The notes under the pieces are model-generated. The model saw nothing but the letters and a program-made list of their open reading frames with translations, was not told the origin of the DNA and did not search any database. DNA of 64,000 nucleotides, from assembly GCF_004193175.1 (NCBI RefSeq), contig NZ_SAUH01000001.1:5055501-5119500 (forward strand), in the 5' to 3' direction. The position numbers and the translations under genes were made by a program. The number at the start of each line of letters is the position of its first letter. Within the stretch, counting starts at the first letter, position 1. Source of the stretch: Streptomyces sp. RFCAC02 (lineage in GTDB: Bacteria > Actinomycetota > Actinomycetes > Streptomycetales > Streptomycetaceae). This document shows, piece after piece, positions 33,891 to 43,318 of this stretch.

Positions 33891-35315
33891 ATGGCCAGTA
33901 CACGCGAGCAGGCGGAGGCGTACGCCTACGAGAACCGCCGCAGGACCACCAGCCTCATCCGGGGCGCCGACGAGGCGCGCACCGATCCGCGCCGCCGGCT
34001 GAACCGGGGCGTCGGCGGCGGCATCGCCATCGGCATCCTCATCATGGCCGGCTTCGGCATCGCCGGCTGGCTCGGCGGCGGACAGGGCCCCGACCTGCCC
34101 GACAGCGGCGCCGTCCTCGCCGACGGGCGGCCGTACGTCGTCGTCGACGGGGTCGTCCACCCCGCGCTCAACCTCACCTCCGCGCTCCTCGCCGGGGGCG
34201 GCCAGCAGACCGAGGTGCGCGAGAGCGTCATCGACGACGCGCCGCGCGGCCTGCCGGTCGGCATCCCGGGCGCGCCGGACGCCGTACCGGACGCCGACGA
34301 CCTCACGACCGACCCGTGGACCCTGTGCGCCGTCCCGTCCGAGACCGGCGGCGAGCCGACACGGACGGCGCTGTACGTCTCGGTCCCCGGCATCGCGCCC
34401 GCCGAGGACGCGCCCTCGGCGACGGTCCTCGGGCAGACGGAGGACGGCCGGCTGTGGCTGCTCACCGAGGGCCGCAGGTACGCCCTGGAGCCGGGCATCC
34501 GGGACCTGCTCGGCCTCGGGCGCGTCGTGCCCGAGCAGTTGCCGGTCTGGTTCGTCGAGACCCTGCCCGAGGGGAACGAGATCACCGTCCCCGCCACGGG
34601 CGGCGGCACCGGCGACGCCCCCGCGGCGCACCTGCCGTTCGACGCGGTCGTGGACGACGTGGCGCACACCGAGCTCGACGGCGCCAACCCGCAGTACTAC
34701 CTGGTGCGGCCCGACGGGCTCGTCAACGTGTCCGAGCTGGAGTACACCCTGCTGGCCGCGAACGCGCCGCAGACGCACACCATCAGCACCGCCGAGGCGG
34801 CCCGCGCGCCGCGCTCCGAGGAGCGGGCGTTCGGCGAGGACCAGTGGCCAGACGCCGTGCCGCGCGCCGACGACCCGGGTCGCGACCAGCCCGTGTGCGT
34901 CAGCACCGCGCCCGGCAGCCGGGCCGGCGACACGCCGTGGCAGGCCGCGCTGCACCTCCCGGACGCGCTGCCCGAGCCGGAGGGCCTCGAACCGGTCACC
35001 GCCACGGGCGGCGCCGACATCGGGGAGCTGACGCAGATCTGGATGCCCACCGGGACGGGGGTGCTCGTACGGGCGACCACGTCGTCGGGCGAGGGCGGCA
35101 CGTACACGCTGGTGACGGACAGCGGGACGGCGTTCCCGCTGGCGTCGCCGGACGCCGTGGAGCGGCTGGGGTACGACCCGCAGGACGCCCTGCCGCTGCC
35201 GCGCGGCTACGTGGGGCTGCTGCCGACGGGCGTGACGCTGGACCCGGAGGCGGCGGGCATCGAGCACACGGGCGCCGTCGCGGAGGACGCGACGGCCGAG
35301 GGAGGCGACGCGTGA
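33891..35315 (+). CDS. eccB: EccB-type component of the type VII secretion system
   Basis: Membrane protein with a large extracytoplasmic domain, 474 residues. The N-terminal Arg/Ala-rich stretch AEAYAYENRRRTTSLIRGAD is the typical EccB start; one membrane segment follows at about 42-65. Repeated extracytoplasmic modules (R domains) are suggested by recurrent beta-rich segments and two Cys (about 146 and 340). The start ATG follows the mycP stop directly. Confidence 0.93.
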   Translation: MASTREQAEAYAYENRRRTTSLIRGADEARTDPRRRLNRGVGGGIAIGILIMAGFGIAGWLGGGQGPDLPDSGAVLADGRPYVVVDGVVHPALNLTSALLAGGGQQTEVRESVIDDAPRGLPVGIPGAPDAVPDADDLTTDPWTLCAVPSETGGEPTRTALYVSVPGIAPAEDAPSATVLGQTEDGRLWLLTEGRRYALEPGIRDLLGLGRVVPEQLPVWFVETLPEGNEITVPATGGGTGDAPAAHLPFDAVVDDVAHTELDGANPQYYLVRPDGLVNVSELEYTLLAANAPQTHTISTAEAARAPRSEERAFGEDQWPDAVPRADDPGRDQPVCVSTAPGSRAGDTPWQAALHLPDALPEPEGLEPVTATGGADIGELTQIWMPTGTGVLVRATTSSGEGGTYTLVTDSGTAFPLASPDAVERLGYDPQDALPLPRGYVGLLPTGVTLDPEAAGIEHTGAVAEDATAEGGDA

Positions 35316-35638
35316 GCCGCGACGGCGCGACCGCCGCGGTGGGCGGTCGTCCCGGTGCCGGGCCGGTGTCGGTGCGTCCCCGCCGGTACCGGACGTCCGC
35401 CGGGGCAGTGGGCACGCTTCCGGGGCGCGCGGCTGCCGGTGACGGGGGCGTGGGGCACGACGGCGTGCCGGCGCGCGACCGGACATGCCGGTGCCGCCCG
35501 TCGGCTCGGGCCGCACGTCCGGTGCCCGTGCGGGTGGTTGTCAGTGCTGTCGGCGACCATGTGCGTGATGGCGCGGCCCCGCACGGTGCCCCCGCGCCGC
35601 GCCGGGCCGTGAGGACCAGGAGAGGAGAACGCGCATGA
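35312..35638 (+). CDS. Possible small Arg-rich protein between eccB and eccE
   Basis: An open frame of 108 codons starts with GTG in a GTGA overlap with the eccB stop and ends in an ATGA overlap with eccE, which would make it coupled at both ends. The product is Arg/Ala/Gly/Pro-rich without recognisable domain. Third-position GC is high at the start but drops in the second half, and the frame contains the eccE ribosome-binding site. The alternative is an untranslated spacer of 319 bp. Confidence 0.3.
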   Translation: MSRDGATAAVGGRPGAGPVSVRPRRYRTSAGAVGTLPGRAAAGDGGVGHDGVPARDRTCRCRPSARAARPVPVRVVVSAVGDHVRDGAAPHGAPAPRRAVRTRRGERA

Positions 35639-36909
35639 AGGCCGCGCGAAACCGTCGGGGCGGTACCGCCGGTGCCGTCCCGCAGGGTGCACGCCGTGAG
35701 CCGGTGCGCTTCGGGCGTGGCCGGCTCGTGGCCGTCGAGGCCGGGCTCGGCGGGATCGCCACCGGCGTCGCCCTCCAGAGCACCTGGGGCTGGACCCTGA
35801 CCGGCGCGGGCGCCCTCGTCGTCGCCGGCGGTCTTGCGCGCCTGCGCGGCCAGTGGGCCGACCAGCGTCTCCTGGACGGGCAGCGGCGGCGCGCCCTCGC
35901 GGCCCCCCCGCCCGCCGCCGGGCGGCCGGCCGGCGACGGCGATCTCGGCGTCGTCCACACCCTGCTGCCCTCGCTCGACGTCACCGAGGTCGCCGACCGC
36001 AACGCGGCGGGCGCCGGGCGCGCCGGCCAGGCACTCCCCGGCGGCACGCAGGGCCTCGGCGTCCTGGCGGACGGGCGCGGCTGCGCGGCCGTCGTCGCCT
36101 TCCCCGGCGGCACGCTGCCCGCGCTGCCGGCGGGGGAGATCGGCCGCTGGCTCGCGGAGGACCCGGCGCGGCCGGCCGCTGCGCAGCTCGTCGTCGAGCA
36201 GTTCGGCCTGCCCCCGTGGGACTTCCACTACCGCTACCAGCCGACCGTCGCCTACCGGCAGCTGCCGACCGGCGGCCGGCCGATCGCCGTGCGGTCGTGG
36301 CTGGTCGTGCGGTACGAGCCGTTCGACGCGCCCGAGGCCGCCGACCGGCGCGGCGGCGGCACCCCCGGCGCGCGCGCCGCGCTCGCGGCCGCGACCGCGC
36401 GCCTGCGCGCCCGTCTGGAGAGCCTGGGCGCCCCCGGGGTACCGCTCAACGGCGACGCCCTGCGCGCCCTGCTCCGGCAGACCGGCGACGCCTCGGGCGA
36501 GGGCCGCGCCCTGCCGGGGAGCTGGGCGGGCAACGCCGCCACCCACTGCACGGTCACCGCCGAGGTCCGCACCCAGGCCGACTGGGGCCGGCTGCTGACC
36601 GGCCTCGCGTCCTGCACGGCCGACCGTGTCGTCACCGCCGCGACCCTGACGCGCGAGGGCGGCGGCCTGCGGGTCGTCACCGCCGTCCGGGTCGTGTCCA
36701 CCGCCGCCCAGCACGCGGCGGCCGAACGGGACCGGCTCATCGCCACCGGGCTGGTCGGCCCGCCTGCCGCCGACCAGGCGGCGGGGCTGCTCGCGACGCT
36801 GCCGGTGGCGTACCCGTCCCGGTCCCTCGTCGAGGCCACCGGGCTCTTCGGCGGCGGGCCGGCCGCACCGGCCGGCGCCACCGCCACGGCAGGCAGGAGT
36901 GCCCGATGA
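35635..36909 (+). CDS. eccE: EccE-type component of the type VII secretion system
   Basis: 424 residues. A short basic N-terminus (MKAARNRRGG) leads to two adjacent membrane segments (about 30-75), then a soluble domain with the WDFHYRYQPTVAYRQL region conserved in actinobacterial EccE proteins. EccE stabilises the membrane complex with MycP. AGGAGAG is placed 8 bp upstream of the ATG. The stop overlaps the next start by 4 bp. Confidence 0.85.
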   Translation: MKAARNRRGGTAGAVPQGARREPVRFGRGRLVAVEAGLGGIATGVALQSTWGWTLTGAGALVVAGGLARLRGQWADQRLLDGQRRRALAAPPPAAGRPAGDGDLGVVHTLLPSLDVTEVADRNAAGAGRAGQALPGGTQGLGVLADGRGCAAVVAFPGGTLPALPAGEIGRWLAEDPARPAAAQLVVEQFGLPPWDFHYRYQPTVAYRQLPTGGRPIAVRSWLVVRYEPFDAPEAADRRGGGTPGARAALAAATARLRARLESLGAPGVPLNGDALRALLRQTGDASGEGRALPGSWAGNAATHCTVTAEVRTQADWGRLLTGLASCTADRVVTAATLTREGGGLRVVTAVRVVSTAAQHAAAERDRLIATGLVGPPAADQAAGLLATLPVAYPSRSLVEATGLFGGGPAAPAGATATAGRSAR

Positions 36910-37586
36910 CGACGCCCGACCTCACCACCCTGCCCGCCACCACGTGGGAGGACCCCGCCCCGGCCGTGCCGCTGCTGTACCCGGCACAGGCCGGCGTCCA
37001 CCTCGGGACCGACCGGCAGGGCCGCGCCGTCGCGCTGCCCGCGCCGGGGCCGGCGGGCATCCGCATCGCCGTCCTCGGGGAGTCGCTGTTCGGCCGGCTG
37101 TTCGCGCTGCGGCTCCTCGCCGTCGGCGCGTGCGTGACCGCGGCGACGCGTGCCCCGGCGCAGTGGGCCGGCATCCGGCAGGCGGCCGGCGACCGGCTCG
37201 TCATCGCCGGACACACCGGCGCCTGGCCGCCGCAGCCCGCCGCGCCGCCGACCGTCGACTCCGGGCCGCAGGCCCTCGTGTGCGACCTGCGGCGCGCCCC
37301 CCACACGGCGCTCGCGGCCGGGCCGTGGCGCACGGTCGTCCACGTGACGCGGACGGCGCCGCGGCGGTCGGCGTTCTGGGCGGCGGCGGAGGCCGTGCTG
37401 GCGCTGGACGCGCAGTTCGCCGACGCCGTGGAGCAGGTCCTCGGCACCGACGCGGCGCGTGTGGCGGCCGGGCTGACGCCGGGCGAGATCGTCGTCTTCC
37501 ACCGCGGCGGCGGGTGCGACGTCCTGCGCCCGGACATCTCGCCGGGCGAGACGGCGCTGCTCACCCCGGGCCGCCCCCCGGCCTGA
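36906..37586 (+). CDS. Conserved hypothetical protein at the end of the type VII operon
   Basis: 226 residues, no signal peptide. The N-terminus is a Pro/Thr-rich linker; residues 50-150 look like an alternating alpha/beta nucleotide-binding-type fold (IRIAVLGESLFGRLFALRLLAVGA is reminiscent of a Rossmann start). It is translationally coupled to eccE. Seen in Streptomyces secretion loci as far as I recall, function not known. Confidence 0.75.
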   Translation: MTTPDLTTLPATTWEDPAPAVPLLYPAQAGVHLGTDRQGRAVALPAPGPAGIRIAVLGESLFGRLFALRLLAVGACVTAATRAPAQWAGIRQAAGDRLVIAGHTGAWPPQPAAPPTVDSGPQALVCDLRRAPHTALAAGPWRTVVHVTRTAPRRSAFWAAAEAVLALDAQFADAVEQVLGTDAARVAAGLTPGEIVVFHRGGGCDVLRPDISPGETALLTPGRPPA

Positions 37587-37592
37587 TCCCGT

Positions 37593-37625
37593 GCCCCGCG
37601 CCGCTCCCGTACGGCCGCGCGGGGC
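37593..37625 (+). terminator. Hairpin terminator after the type VII operon
   Basis: Perfect 9-bp arms GCCCCGCGC (37593-37601) and GCGCGGGGC (37617-37625), loop of 15 nt, starting 7 bp past the last stop. Confidence 0.6.
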
Positions 37626-37654
37626 GCGCGGGACGTCCGGGCAGAATGGGGCGC

Positions 37655-38578
37655 ATGGATCTGCGCATCTTCACCGAACCCCAGCAGGGCGCCTCGTACG
37701 ACACCCTCCTGACCGTCGCCAAGGCCACCGAGGACCTGGGCTTCGACGCCTTCTTCCGCTCCGACCACTACCTGCACATGGGCGACGGCGACGGCCTCCC
37801 GGGCCCGACCGACGCCTGGATCACCCTGGCCGGCCTCGCGCGGGAGACCAGCCGCATCCGGCTCGGCACGCTGATGACGGCCGCCACGTTCCGGCTGCCC
37901 GGCGTGCTGGCGATCCAGGTGGCGCAGGTCGACGCCATGTCCGGCGGTCGGGTCGAACTGGGCCTGGGCGCCGGCTGGTTCGCCGAGGAGCACACGGCGT
38001 ACGGCATCCCGTTCCCGAAGGCCAAGTTCCCGCGCCTGGAGGAGCAGCTCGCGATCGTCACCGGGCTGTGGGCGACGCCGGTGGGGGAGACGTTCTCCCA
38101 CGAGGGCGAGCACTACCGGCTCACCGACTCGCCCGCGCTGCCGAAGCCGGCGCAGGCGAAGGTCCCGGTGCTGATCGGCGGCATGGGCAAGGAGACGACG
38201 CCGCGCCTGGCCGCCCGTTACGCGGACGAGTTCAACATCCCGTTCGGGTCGGTCGAGGACAGCGCCGCGCAGTTCGGGCGGGTGCGGGAGGCGGCCGAGA
38301 AGGCGGGGCGCGCCCCCGGTGACCTGGTGTACTCCAACGCGCTCGTGGCCTGCGTGGGCAAGGACGACGCGGAGGTCGCACGGCGCGCGGCGGCCATCGG
38401 GCGCGACGTGGAGGAGCTGAAGCGCAACGGTCTCGCCGGCACGCCGGGTGAGGTCGTGGAGCGGATCGGCCGGTTCGCCGAGATCGGCTCGTCCCGCATC
38501 TACTTCCAGATCCTCGACCTGTCCGACCTCGACCACCTCGACGTGATCGCGTCGCAGGTCGCGCCGCAGCTTTCGTGA
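37655..38578 (+). CDS. LLM-class F420-dependent oxidoreductase
   Basis: Cytoplasmic TIM-barrel oxidoreductase of the luciferase-like superfamily, 307 residues. It has the family features LRIFTEPQQG at the start, DHYLHMG near residue 35, the GRVELGLGAGWFAEEH motif and VPVLIGGMGKETTPRLAARYAD toward the C-terminus. The last two indicate the F420-using subgroup. ATG 37655 is preferred; an in-frame ATG 9 bp upstream is possible. The stop overlaps the GTG of the following gene, so they are co-translated. Substrate unknown. Confidence 0.9.
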   Translation: MDLRIFTEPQQGASYDTLLTVAKATEDLGFDAFFRSDHYLHMGDGDGLPGPTDAWITLAGLARETSRIRLGTLMTAATFRLPGVLAIQVAQVDAMSGGRVELGLGAGWFAEEHTAYGIPFPKAKFPRLEEQLAIVTGLWATPVGETFSHEGEHYRLTDSPALPKPAQAKVPVLIGGMGKETTPRLAARYADEFNIPFGSVEDSAAQFGRVREAAEKAGRAPGDLVYSNALVACVGKDDAEVARRAAAIGRDVEELKRNGLAGTPGEVVERIGRFAEIGSSRIYFQILDLSDLDHLDVIASQVAPQLS

Positions 38579-39486
38579 CCGGGGCGCCGCACGCCGCCGC
38601 CTTGCCGCTCGGGGACCGCGCGGTGGTCCTCGACGGCGGGCTGTCCGACGAGCTGGCCGCCCGGGGGCACGACCTGTCGGGCGGCCTGTGGACGGCGCGG
38701 CTCCTCGCCGAGGACCCCGGCGCGCTGCTCGCCGCGCACCGGGCGTACCTGGCGGCGGGCGCCGAGGTGCTGACGACGGCCAGCTACCAGGCGTCGTTCG
38801 GCGGGTTCGCGCGGTGGGGCGCGGACCGCGCGGCGGCGGAGCGGCTGTTCGGGGAGAGCGTCCGGCTCGCCAGGCGGGCGGCGGCGGGGCGGCGGGCGTG
38901 GGTGGCGGCGTCGGTCGGGCCGTACGGCGCGGTCCTCGCGGACGGCGGGGAGTACCGGGGCCGGTACGGGCTGTCCGTCGCCGAGCTGACGCGCTTCCAC
39001 CGGCCGCGCATCGAGGCGCTTGCTGCGGCGGGACCCGACGTCCTGGCGCTGGAGACCGTGCCGGACGTGGACGAGGCGGAGGCGCTGCTGCGGGCCGCCG
39101 AGGGCTGCGGGGTGCCGGTGTGGCTGTCGTACACGGTCGCCGGCGGCCGTACGCGGGCCGGGCAGCCGCTCGCCGATGCGTTCGCCGTGGCGGCGGGGAA
39201 CGCGCAGGTGCTCGCGGTGGGGGTGAACTGCTGCGCGCCCGGCGAGGTGGCCCCGGCCGTGCGGCTCGCGGCGGAGGTGACGGGCCGGTCGGCCGTCGCG
39301 TATCCGAACAGTGGTGAGGCGTGGGACGTGGAGCGCGGGCGGTGGCACGGTCCCGCGGGCCTTGCCGGGGATGCGGCGGGGGAGGCGGCCGTGGCGTGGC
39401 GGGCGGCGGGCGCCCGGCTGATCGGGGGGTGCTGCCGGGTGGGTCCCGCGGCGATCGCCCGGATGGCGGCGGCGCTCGCGGCGTGA
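38575..39486 (+). CDS. mmuM: Homocysteine S-methyltransferase
   Basis: Zinc enzyme that makes methionine by transferring methyl from S-methylmethionine (or S-adenosylmethionine) to homocysteine, 303 residues. The homocysteine-binding barrel starts with LDGGLSDELAARG; the zinc ligands are Cys in VGVNCCAP and the double Cys in IGGCCRVGP. Family length is about 300. Start is GTG at 38575, overlapping the upstream stop. Confidence 0.92.
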   Translation: MTGAPHAAALPLGDRAVVLDGGLSDELAARGHDLSGGLWTARLLAEDPGALLAAHRAYLAAGAEVLTTASYQASFGGFARWGADRAAAERLFGESVRLARRAAAGRRAWVAASVGPYGAVLADGGEYRGRYGLSVAELTRFHRPRIEALAAAGPDVLALETVPDVDEAEALLRAAEGCGVPVWLSYTVAGGRTRAGQPLADAFAVAAGNAQVLAVGVNCCAPGEVAPAVRLAAEVTGRSAVAYPNSGEAWDVERGRWHGPAGLAGDAAGEAAVAWRAAGARLIGGCCRVGPAAIARMAAALAA

Positions 39487-39626
39487 GCGGTCCGACCATC
39501 GGCGGGCGGAAAGCGACTTTGGATGACTGTGCGCAAGGGGGGCGGCGGCCTACGGTCGTGGTGTCGGTGACGCCCGGTGGAAAAGCTTCGGGCGGGCCGT
39601 GGGCACAGCAGGGGAGGAGGGTCGTG

Positions 39627-40355
39627 ATGAGCGGCGTCGAGAGGTGGAGCGACGGCGGGCCGGGCGACGGCAGCGGCATCGGGGGCACGGTGCTCGGGCT
39701 GCCGCGCGCGGACCGGGCGGTGCTCGTCGTCGGCGGCCCGCTCCTCGGCGTTCTCGTCGGCGCCGTCCTGCCCCCGGTCGCGGACTGGGCGGTGTCCCTG
39801 CCCCATGTCCCGATGCGGGCGCCGCTGGAGTTCGCCGCCTCGTGGCGCAGCGGATGGTCGGCCGTCGTGGCCGGCTGCGCGGGGCTGCTCGCCGGCCTCG
39901 GCCTGGCCGTCGTCGCCGTGGCGACCAGTCTCAAGGTCACCGTGACGGACGCCGCGCTGAGCATCCGGCGGGACGAGGATGTGCGCGCCATAGGCAGGGC
40001 CGAGGTCGAGGCCGTCTTCCTCGACGGGAAGCGGCTGGTCGTGCTCGACGGCGCGTCCCGCCATCTGCTGCGGGAGGTGACGGAGGCCCGGCCCGCCGAC
40101 GTGGCCCGTGCGTTCACCGCCCACGGCTACCCCTGGCTCGACGCCGACCCCTACGCGGACCTGTACCGGCGCTGGGTGCCCGGGACGCCCGACCTGCCCA
40201 CCGGGGCGCACGCCCTGCTGAAGGCGCGGGAGGCGGCCCTCGGCAAGCGCGCCCACGACGACGCCCGCGAGCTGCGCGAGGGCGTCGAGGCCCTGGGCTT
40301 CACCGTCCGGGAGGAATCCGGCCGGCAGTTCTGGCGCCCCCTGGTGCTCCCATGA
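39627..40355 (+). CDS. YqeB-like membrane protein
   Basis: 242 residues with two membrane segments (about 26-47 and 70-95), then a soluble domain of about 150 residues with VTVTDAALSIRR and a helical C-terminus ending SGRQFWRPLVLP. It resembles the uncharacterised YqeB family. ATG 39627 has GGGGAGGAGG 6 bp upstream. Translationally coupled (ATGA) to the histidine kinase gene, so it may belong to that signalling unit. Confidence 0.7.
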   Translation: MSGVERWSDGGPGDGSGIGGTVLGLPRADRAVLVVGGPLLGVLVGAVLPPVADWAVSLPHVPMRAPLEFAASWRSGWSAVVAGCAGLLAGLGLAVVAVATSLKVTVTDAALSIRRDEDVRAIGRAEVEAVFLDGKRLVVLDGASRHLLREVTEARPADVARAFTAHGYPWLDADPYADLYRRWVPGTPDLPTGAHALLKAREAALGKRAHDDARELREGVEALGFTVREESGRQFWRPLVLP

Positions 40356-41536
40356 GGCGGACCCACCGGCAGGACCGGATCACCGACGCCCTCTGCGTCG
40401 TCCTGGCGCTGTGCCTGGGCGCGGCTCTCGCCGCGGAGGCGGTGGACAGCGGCCGGCAGGGGCCGCCCTGGTACGTGCTGCTGTGCCTGGCGCTGACCAT
40501 GGGGAGCTGTGTCGTCCTGTGGTGGCGCCGTGGCCGGCCCGTCGCCGTCGCCGTCCCGGTCGTCGTGGCCTCGGCGGTGACCGACTGGGGGGCCGGCGCC
40601 GTGCTGGTGGCCGTGTTCACCGTGGCCGTGCACCGGCCGTGGCGCCAGGCGGCCGCCGTCTTCTGCGGCGCCGTCGCCGCCTCCGGCGTCTTCGGGGCGC
40701 TGCGGCCCGACCCGGCCCTCACCGCGGAGGGTCTCGGGGTGGCCGGGCAGGTGGTGGCCGTCGTCCTGGTGACCGCTGTGGCCACCACCCCGTTCGCCGC
40801 CTGGGGGATGGTCGTCCGCGCGCGCCGCGAGGTCGTGGACTCGCTCCGCGACCGGGCCGAGCGCGCCGAGGCGGAGGCGGCGCTGCGGGCGGAGCAGATC
40901 CGCGGCCGGGAGCGCGAGCACATCGCCCGCGAGATGCACGATGTGCTGGCCCACCGCATCACGCTGCTCAGCCTGCACGCGGGCGCGCTGGAGGTCCGGC
41001 CCGACATGGCGCGGGAGCAGGTCGCCGCCGTCGCCGGCACCATCCGCGCGAGCGCCCACCAGGCGCTGGAGGACCTCCGCGAGATCCTCGGCGTCCTGCG
41101 GGCGGGGCCGGATACCGCGGTGCGTCCGCAGCCGGGCGTCGGCGAGATCGCGGCGCTGGTCGCCGAGGCGGTGGCGGCCGGCGCGCCCGTCGCCCTGGAG
41201 GACCGGCTGCCGGCCGGCGCGGCCCCTGCGCCCGCCGTCGGCCGCACGGCCTACCGCGTCGTCCAGGAGGGCCTGACCAACGCCCGCAAGCACGCGCCGG
41301 GCTGTCGCGCCGATGTGCTGCTCGACCGCTCGGCGGACGGCCGGCTGCTCGTGCGGGTGACCAACCCCCTGGCCGATCCCGGGGCGCCGGTGTCCGTGCC
41401 CGGCGGGCAGGCGGGTCTCGTCGGGCTGGGGGAGCGGGTGCGGCTCGCGGGCGGCCGCCTCGAGCACGGCGTCCATCGCCACCCGGGCGGCGGCGTCGTC
41501 TTCCGATTGGAGGCGTGGTTGCCGTGGACGGAGTGA
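40352..41536 (+). CDS. Two-component sensor histidine kinase (NarL type)
   Basis: 394 residues. Four or five membrane segments occupy residues 10-155, followed by a coiled region (RDRAERAEAEAALRAEQIR), HisKA_3 helix with phospho-acceptor His in REMHDVLAHRITLLS, and an HATPase domain (N-box QEGLTNARKHAPG, G-box GGQAGLVGLGERVRLAGG). Overlaps the YqeB-like gene and the response-regulator gene. Signal unknown. Confidence 0.9.
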   Translation: MRRTHRQDRITDALCVVLALCLGAALAAEAVDSGRQGPPWYVLLCLALTMGSCVVLWWRRGRPVAVAVPVVVASAVTDWGAGAVLVAVFTVAVHRPWRQAAAVFCGAVAASGVFGALRPDPALTAEGLGVAGQVVAVVLVTAVATTPFAAWGMVVRARREVVDSLRDRAERAEAEAALRAEQIRGREREHIAREMHDVLAHRITLLSLHAGALEVRPDMAREQVAAVAGTIRASAHQALEDLREILGVLRAGPDTAVRPQPGVGEIAALVAEAVAAGAPVALEDRLPAGAAPAPAVGRTAYRVVQEGLTNARKHAPGCRADVLLDRSADGRLLVRVTNPLADPGAPVSVPGGQAGLVGLGERVRLAGGRLEHGVHRHPGGGVVFRLEAWLPWTE

Positions 41537-42243
41537 TCCGCGTGGTCGTCGCGGACGACGACGCGCTGGTGCGGGCCGGCCTGGTGCTGATCCTGGGCGC
41601 CGACCCGGGCATCGAGGTGGTGGCCGAGGCCGGGGACGGCGAGGCGGCCGTCGCGGCGGTCCGCGCGCACCGGCCGGATGTCGTGCTGATGGACATCCGG
41701 ATGCCCCGGATGGACGGCCTGGCCGCCACCGAGGCGGTGCGGGCGGGCGGCGCGGGGCCGGCCGTCGTCGTCCTGACCACGTTCAACACCGACGCCCATG
41801 TCCTGGGGGCGCTGCGGGCGGGGGCGAGCGGCTTCCTGCTGAAGGACGTGCCGCCCACCGACTTCCTGAACGCCGTCCGGACCGTGGCCCGGGGCGAGTC
41901 GATGCTCTCCCCGGCCGTCACCACCCGCCTGATCGGCCATGTGCTCAGGGGCGGCGGGGACACGGAGCGGGACCGGCGCGCCCGCCGGGCACGCTCGGCG
42001 CTCGCCGCGCTCAGCGACCGCGAGCGGGACGTCGCCCTCGCCGTCGGCCGCGGCGGGTCGAACGCGGACATCGCCCGGGAGCTGTTCATGTCCGTGCCCA
42101 CGGTGAAGACGTACGTGTCCCGCATCCTCGGCAAGCTGGAGTGCGACAACCGCGTCCAGGTCGCCATCCTCGTGCACGAGGCCGGGCTCGGCGACGCGGG
42201 GAGCGCCGGCGGCCCGGCCGGGGAGCGGGGATCCGTCAGGTGA
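41524..42243 (+). CDS. NarL/FixJ-family response regulator
   Basis: 239 residues. Receiver with ADDD near residue 11, Asp57 in VVLMDIRMP, Thr in VLTTFN and Lys in FLLKDV; C-terminal LuxR-type helix-turn-helix ([22 protein letters not shown]). Start is ambiguous: GTG at 41524 is chosen because GGAGG lies 10 bp upstream; GTG at 41515 or 41533 is possible. Its 3' end overlaps the convergent arcB-like gene by 8 bp. Confidence 0.9.
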   Translation: MDGVIRVVVADDDALVRAGLVLILGADPGIEVVAEAGDGEAAVAAVRAHRPDVVLMDIRMPRMDGLAATEAVRAGGAGPAVVVLTTFNTDAHVLGALRAGASGFLLKDVPPTDFLNAVRTVARGESMLSPAVTTRLIGHVLRGGGDTERDRRARRARSALAALSDRERDVALAVGRGGSNADIARELFMSVPTVKTYVSRILGKLECDNRVQVAILVHEAGLGDAGSAGGPAGERGSVR

Positions 42244-43236
42244 GGGTGGCGACCATGAGGGCCTTGATGGTGTGCAGCCGGTTCTCGGCCTGGTCGAAGA
42301 CGACCGACCGGTCCGACTCGAACACCTCGTCCGACACCTCCAGGTGCGTGAGCCCGTGCCGGGTGTGCACCTGCCGCGCCACCTCGGTGCCCAGGTCGTG
42401 GAAGGCGGGCAGGCAGTGGAGGAACTTGGCGTCCGCCTTCCCCGTGGCGTCCAGCACGTCGGCGGTCACGGCGTACGGGCGCAGGAGCGCGATCCGCTCG
42501 TCCCACATCTCCGCCGGTTCGCCGAGCGACACCCACACGTCCGTGGTGACGAAGTCGGCGCCCCGCACGCCCTCGGTCACGTCCTCCGTCAGGGTCACCC
42601 GGGCACCCGTCCGCTCGGCGAGCCGCCGGGCCTCGGCCCGGACCGCCTCGTCCGGCCACAGCGCGCGGGGGCCACGATCCGCACGTCCATGCCGAGGAGG
42701 GCGCCGGTGACGAGGTAGGAGTTGCCCATGTTGTTGCGGGCGTCGCCGAGGTAGGCGAAGGCGAGCCGCTCCACCGGGCGGCCCCCGCCGTGCTCCAGCA
42801 TCGTCAGCACGTCCGCCAGCATCTGCGTCGGGTGCCAGTCGTCCGTCAGGCCGTTGTAGACCGGCACGCCGGCGTGGGCGGCCAGCTCCTCGACGGTCGC
42901 CTGCGCCTTCCCCCGGTACAGGATCGCGTCGAACAGCCTGCCGAGGACCCGGGCCGTGTCCTTCGGGGACTCCTTGTAGCCGATGTGGGAGCCCGCCGGG
43001 TCGAGGTAGGTGGTGGACGCGCCCTGGTCCGCCGCGCCGACCTCGAAGGACGTGCGCGTCCTCGTGGAGCTCTTCTCGAAGATCAGCGCGATGTTCTTCC
43101 CGCGCAGCCGCTGCTCCTCCGTGCCGGAGCGGCGGGCGGCCTTCAGCTCGCCGGCGAGGGACACCAGGGACAGGAACTCCTCGGCGGAGAGGTCGAGCTC
43201 TCTGAGGAGGTGGCGGCCAGTGAGGTTCGAGGCCAT
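42236..43236 (-). pseudogene. arcB: Ornithine carbamoyltransferase, frameshifted
   Basis: Catabolic-type ornithine carbamoyltransferase (arginine deiminase pathway, citrulline to ornithine plus carbamoyl phosphate). The N-terminal domain has the carbamoyl-phosphate motif [13 protein letters not shown], the C-terminal domain the ornithine loop [11 protein letters not shown], but they are in different frames. The switch falls at a G-run (42667-42671, C-run on the coding strand): restoring one base there gives [17 protein letters not shown] and a full protein of about 333 residues. The 1001-bp span is one short of a multiple of three. Either a real inactivating mutation or a base-calling error; the neighbouring arcA has two similar deletions. 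Confidence 0.85.
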
Positions 43237-43269
43237 GACGGCTCCGTAGGTCGGACGGCTGGGGCAGAA

Positions 43270-43310
43270 ATGGAAGTATATACATCAGGCCACATGGTTA
43301 TGCAGGGTGG
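43270..43310 (-). promoter_or_regulatory. Possible promoter of the arcB-like gene
   Basis: AT-rich stretch with the palindrome GTATATAC (43276-43283), 40 bp upstream of the arcB-like start, and a TGCATAACCATG-like sequence on the minus strand further upstream, which loosely resembles an ARG-box half-site. Weak evidence. Confidence 0.3.
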
Positions 43311-43318
43311 TGGGTGCG

